From Alphaproteobacteria bacterium SO-S41 (GTDB lineage: Bacteria > Pseudomonadota > Alphaproteobacteria > Micropepsales > Micropepsaceae), in the NCBI GenBank assembly GCA_019670725.1, contig AP024629.1, positions 2,170,001 through 2,234,000 on the forward strand: a DNA stretch of 64,000 bases. The letters run 5' to 3'. Positions 63,258 to 64,000 of this stretch are shown piece after piece. The notes under the pieces are model-generated. The model saw only the letters and a program-made list of their open reading frames with translations, ran no database searches and was not told the DNA's origin. A program made the position numbers and the translations under genes. Each line of letters opens with the position of its first letter. Position 1 is the first letter of the stretch.

Positions 63258-63461
63258 ATGGCTACTGGTACGGTCAAGTGGTTCAACACCACGAAGGGTT
63301 TTGGTTTCATTCAGCCGGAAGACGGCGGCGCGGACGTGTTCGTGCACGTGAGTGCGGTCGAGAAGAGCGGCATGCGCAGCCTCGTTGAAGGTCAGCGCGT
63401 CTCGTTCGAGATCGTCAAAGAGCGCGGCAAGTCGGCGGCGGGCAACCTGAAGGCGGCGTAA
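63258..63461 (+). CDS. Cold-shock protein (CspA family)
   Basis: A 67-aa single-stranded nucleic-acid-binding RNA chaperone. RNP1 KGFGFIQP and RNP2 VFVHVSA are intact, as is the opening [17 protein letters not shown] 63258 follows a weak GGAG; the longer frames from 62985 are rejected. It is preceded by a long untranslated leader, typical of cold-regulated csp genes, and followed by a terminator. Confidence 0.95.
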   Translation: MATGTVKWFNTTKGFGFIQPEDGGADVFVHVSAVEKSGMRSLVEGQRVSFEIVKERGKSAAGNLKAA

Positions 63462-63486
63462 GCCACTTCAACCGCTTGAGACACGC

Positions 63487-63520
63487 AACGGGTCGCACGC
63501 AAGTGCGGCCCGTTTGCTTT
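63487..63520 (+). terminator. Terminator after the cold-shock gene
   Basis: A strong stem AACGGGTCGCAC / GTGCGGCCCGTT, with one mismatched pair and a 4-base GCAA loop, begins about 25 nt after the stop and is followed by a T-rich stretch. Confidence 0.75.
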
Positions 63521-63593
63521 TGGTCAGGCCGCTACAAGTTTAGTTGAGTCGCGTACCCAGCATTCTATCCTCGTGCGATCGGGGTGATTGCAC

Positions 63594-64000
63594 ATGGTTG
63601 CAAAGCTGCTCATTGGGCGAGGCTCGACATGGGCGATCGCGACGCTGGTCGCTGCAGCCCTCGCCTCGGCGCAGACGGCGAGCGCCGGCGCGATCTGCGA
63701 GGGATCGCAATCGTCGGCGCATGTCGATGCGACAACGACGGACATTCTCGAGCGTCTCGAGGCAGGCACCGCCAATCCGGAAGAGGATGCACGACGGTCT
63801 GCCGATGATGGCGACTTTGGCTTCGTCTATTCGGGCGTGCGCGGCACCGCCGCGATAGGGGTTCGCTGCCACACGCCGTATGGCCGGGGCCTATCGGTCA
63901 GGGCGTCGGCGCTTTGGGGCGACTCCTTCGATGAGAAAAAAAGCCGCGCGTATTCCCGCTTTAATGACTACGCGGCGGCCTACAATCGCGCGATCGTCGA
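63594..64000 (+). CDS. Secreted protein of unknown function, partial
   Basis: An open frame that runs off the right end of the window. It begins with ATG 63594 and a signal peptide (about residues 1-32, TLVAAALASAQTASAGA). Two cysteines (ICEGS and VRCHTPYG) could form a disulfide. The visible 135 residues are hydrophilic and match no family I recognise. The terminator before it and its own start suggest an independent gene; no ribosome site is clear. Confidence 0.6.
   Translation, partial: MVAKLLIGRGSTWAIATLVAAALASAQTASAGAICEGSQSSAHVDATTTDILERLEAGTANPEEDARRSADDGDFGFVYSGVRGTAAIGVRCHTPYGRGLSVRASALWGDSFDEKKSRAYSRFNDYAAAYNRAIV

Overview
The window is a high-GC, gene-dense chromosomal segment of an alphaproteobacterium. 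The evidence is a DivK-PleD pair, a DUF3572 protein, an EipB/DUF1849 envelope protein, a phasin gene preceded by a PhaR-type operator, a DinB with an N-terminal zinc ribbon, a short PutA without a DNA-binding domain, and the gene orders pyrB-pyrC'-plsY-dprA-topA, slt-dapA-smpB and gatC-gatA-gatB. I cannot fix the family from sequence alone. No rRNA, tRNA or CRISPR array was found.

Layout. 1-5.1 kb: 5' part of panC, divergent from putA, followed by a VWA-like gene and a membrane J-domain gene. 5.3-10.6 kb: a D,D-carboxypeptidase with a SPOR domain, the phasin, clpS and clpA. 10.7-15.9 kb: an accessory islet of visibly lower GC. It holds an XRE regulator and membrane-protein operon with two matching operators, a membrane protein of unknown function, a three-gene overlapping operon of unknowns, an IS1595-type transposase behind a 46-bp dyad, tiny membrane proteins and decayed copies of a small gene. 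16-28 kb: HIT, BtuF-like, LuxR-type, FemAB-like, RidA, agmatine deiminase, EipB, DUF3592, DinB, a ROK kinase, HAD and DUF3572 genes, then divK-pleD. 28-43 kb: rpmG, an MFS carrier, two tandem Nudix genes, an S41 protease, hemerythrin, rnr, topA, dprA, plsY, a catalytically degenerate dihydroorotase and pyrB. 43-51 kb: a frameshifted 2H-phosphoesterase gene, an AEC carrier, two paralogous MFS carriers flanking ruvX, and gatCAB. 51-64 kb: a histone-H1-like peptide, a glutathione S-transferase with an H1-like tail, Sel1 and enoyl-CoA hydratase genes, an alpha/beta hydrolase, slt, dapA, smpB, a sulfite-oxidase-like enzyme, a serine hydrolase and an alkylsulfatase divergent from a Crp/Fnr regulator, a cold-shock gene, and the start of a secreted protein.

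How the parts work together. Most genes are housekeeping: pyrimidine, lysine, pantothenate and phospholipid synthesis, Gln-tRNA/Asn-tRNA amidation, protein and RNA turnover, DNA topology and repair, cell-cycle signalling, and wall synthesis and turnover. These cores are interrupted by transporters, hydrolases and palindromic repeat clusters. The most notable items are the islet with its repeated ATGTC-GACAT dyads, shared between the XRE operon and the transposase promoter; the 41/42-identical duplicate of a small gene tail about 3.3 kb apart; the PhaR-type operator at the phasin promoter; an 18-bp Crp/Fnr-type dyad touching the start of its own regulator gene; a single-base frameshift in a LigT-like gene; and three lysine/alanine-rich H1-like tails on otherwise unrelated proteins.
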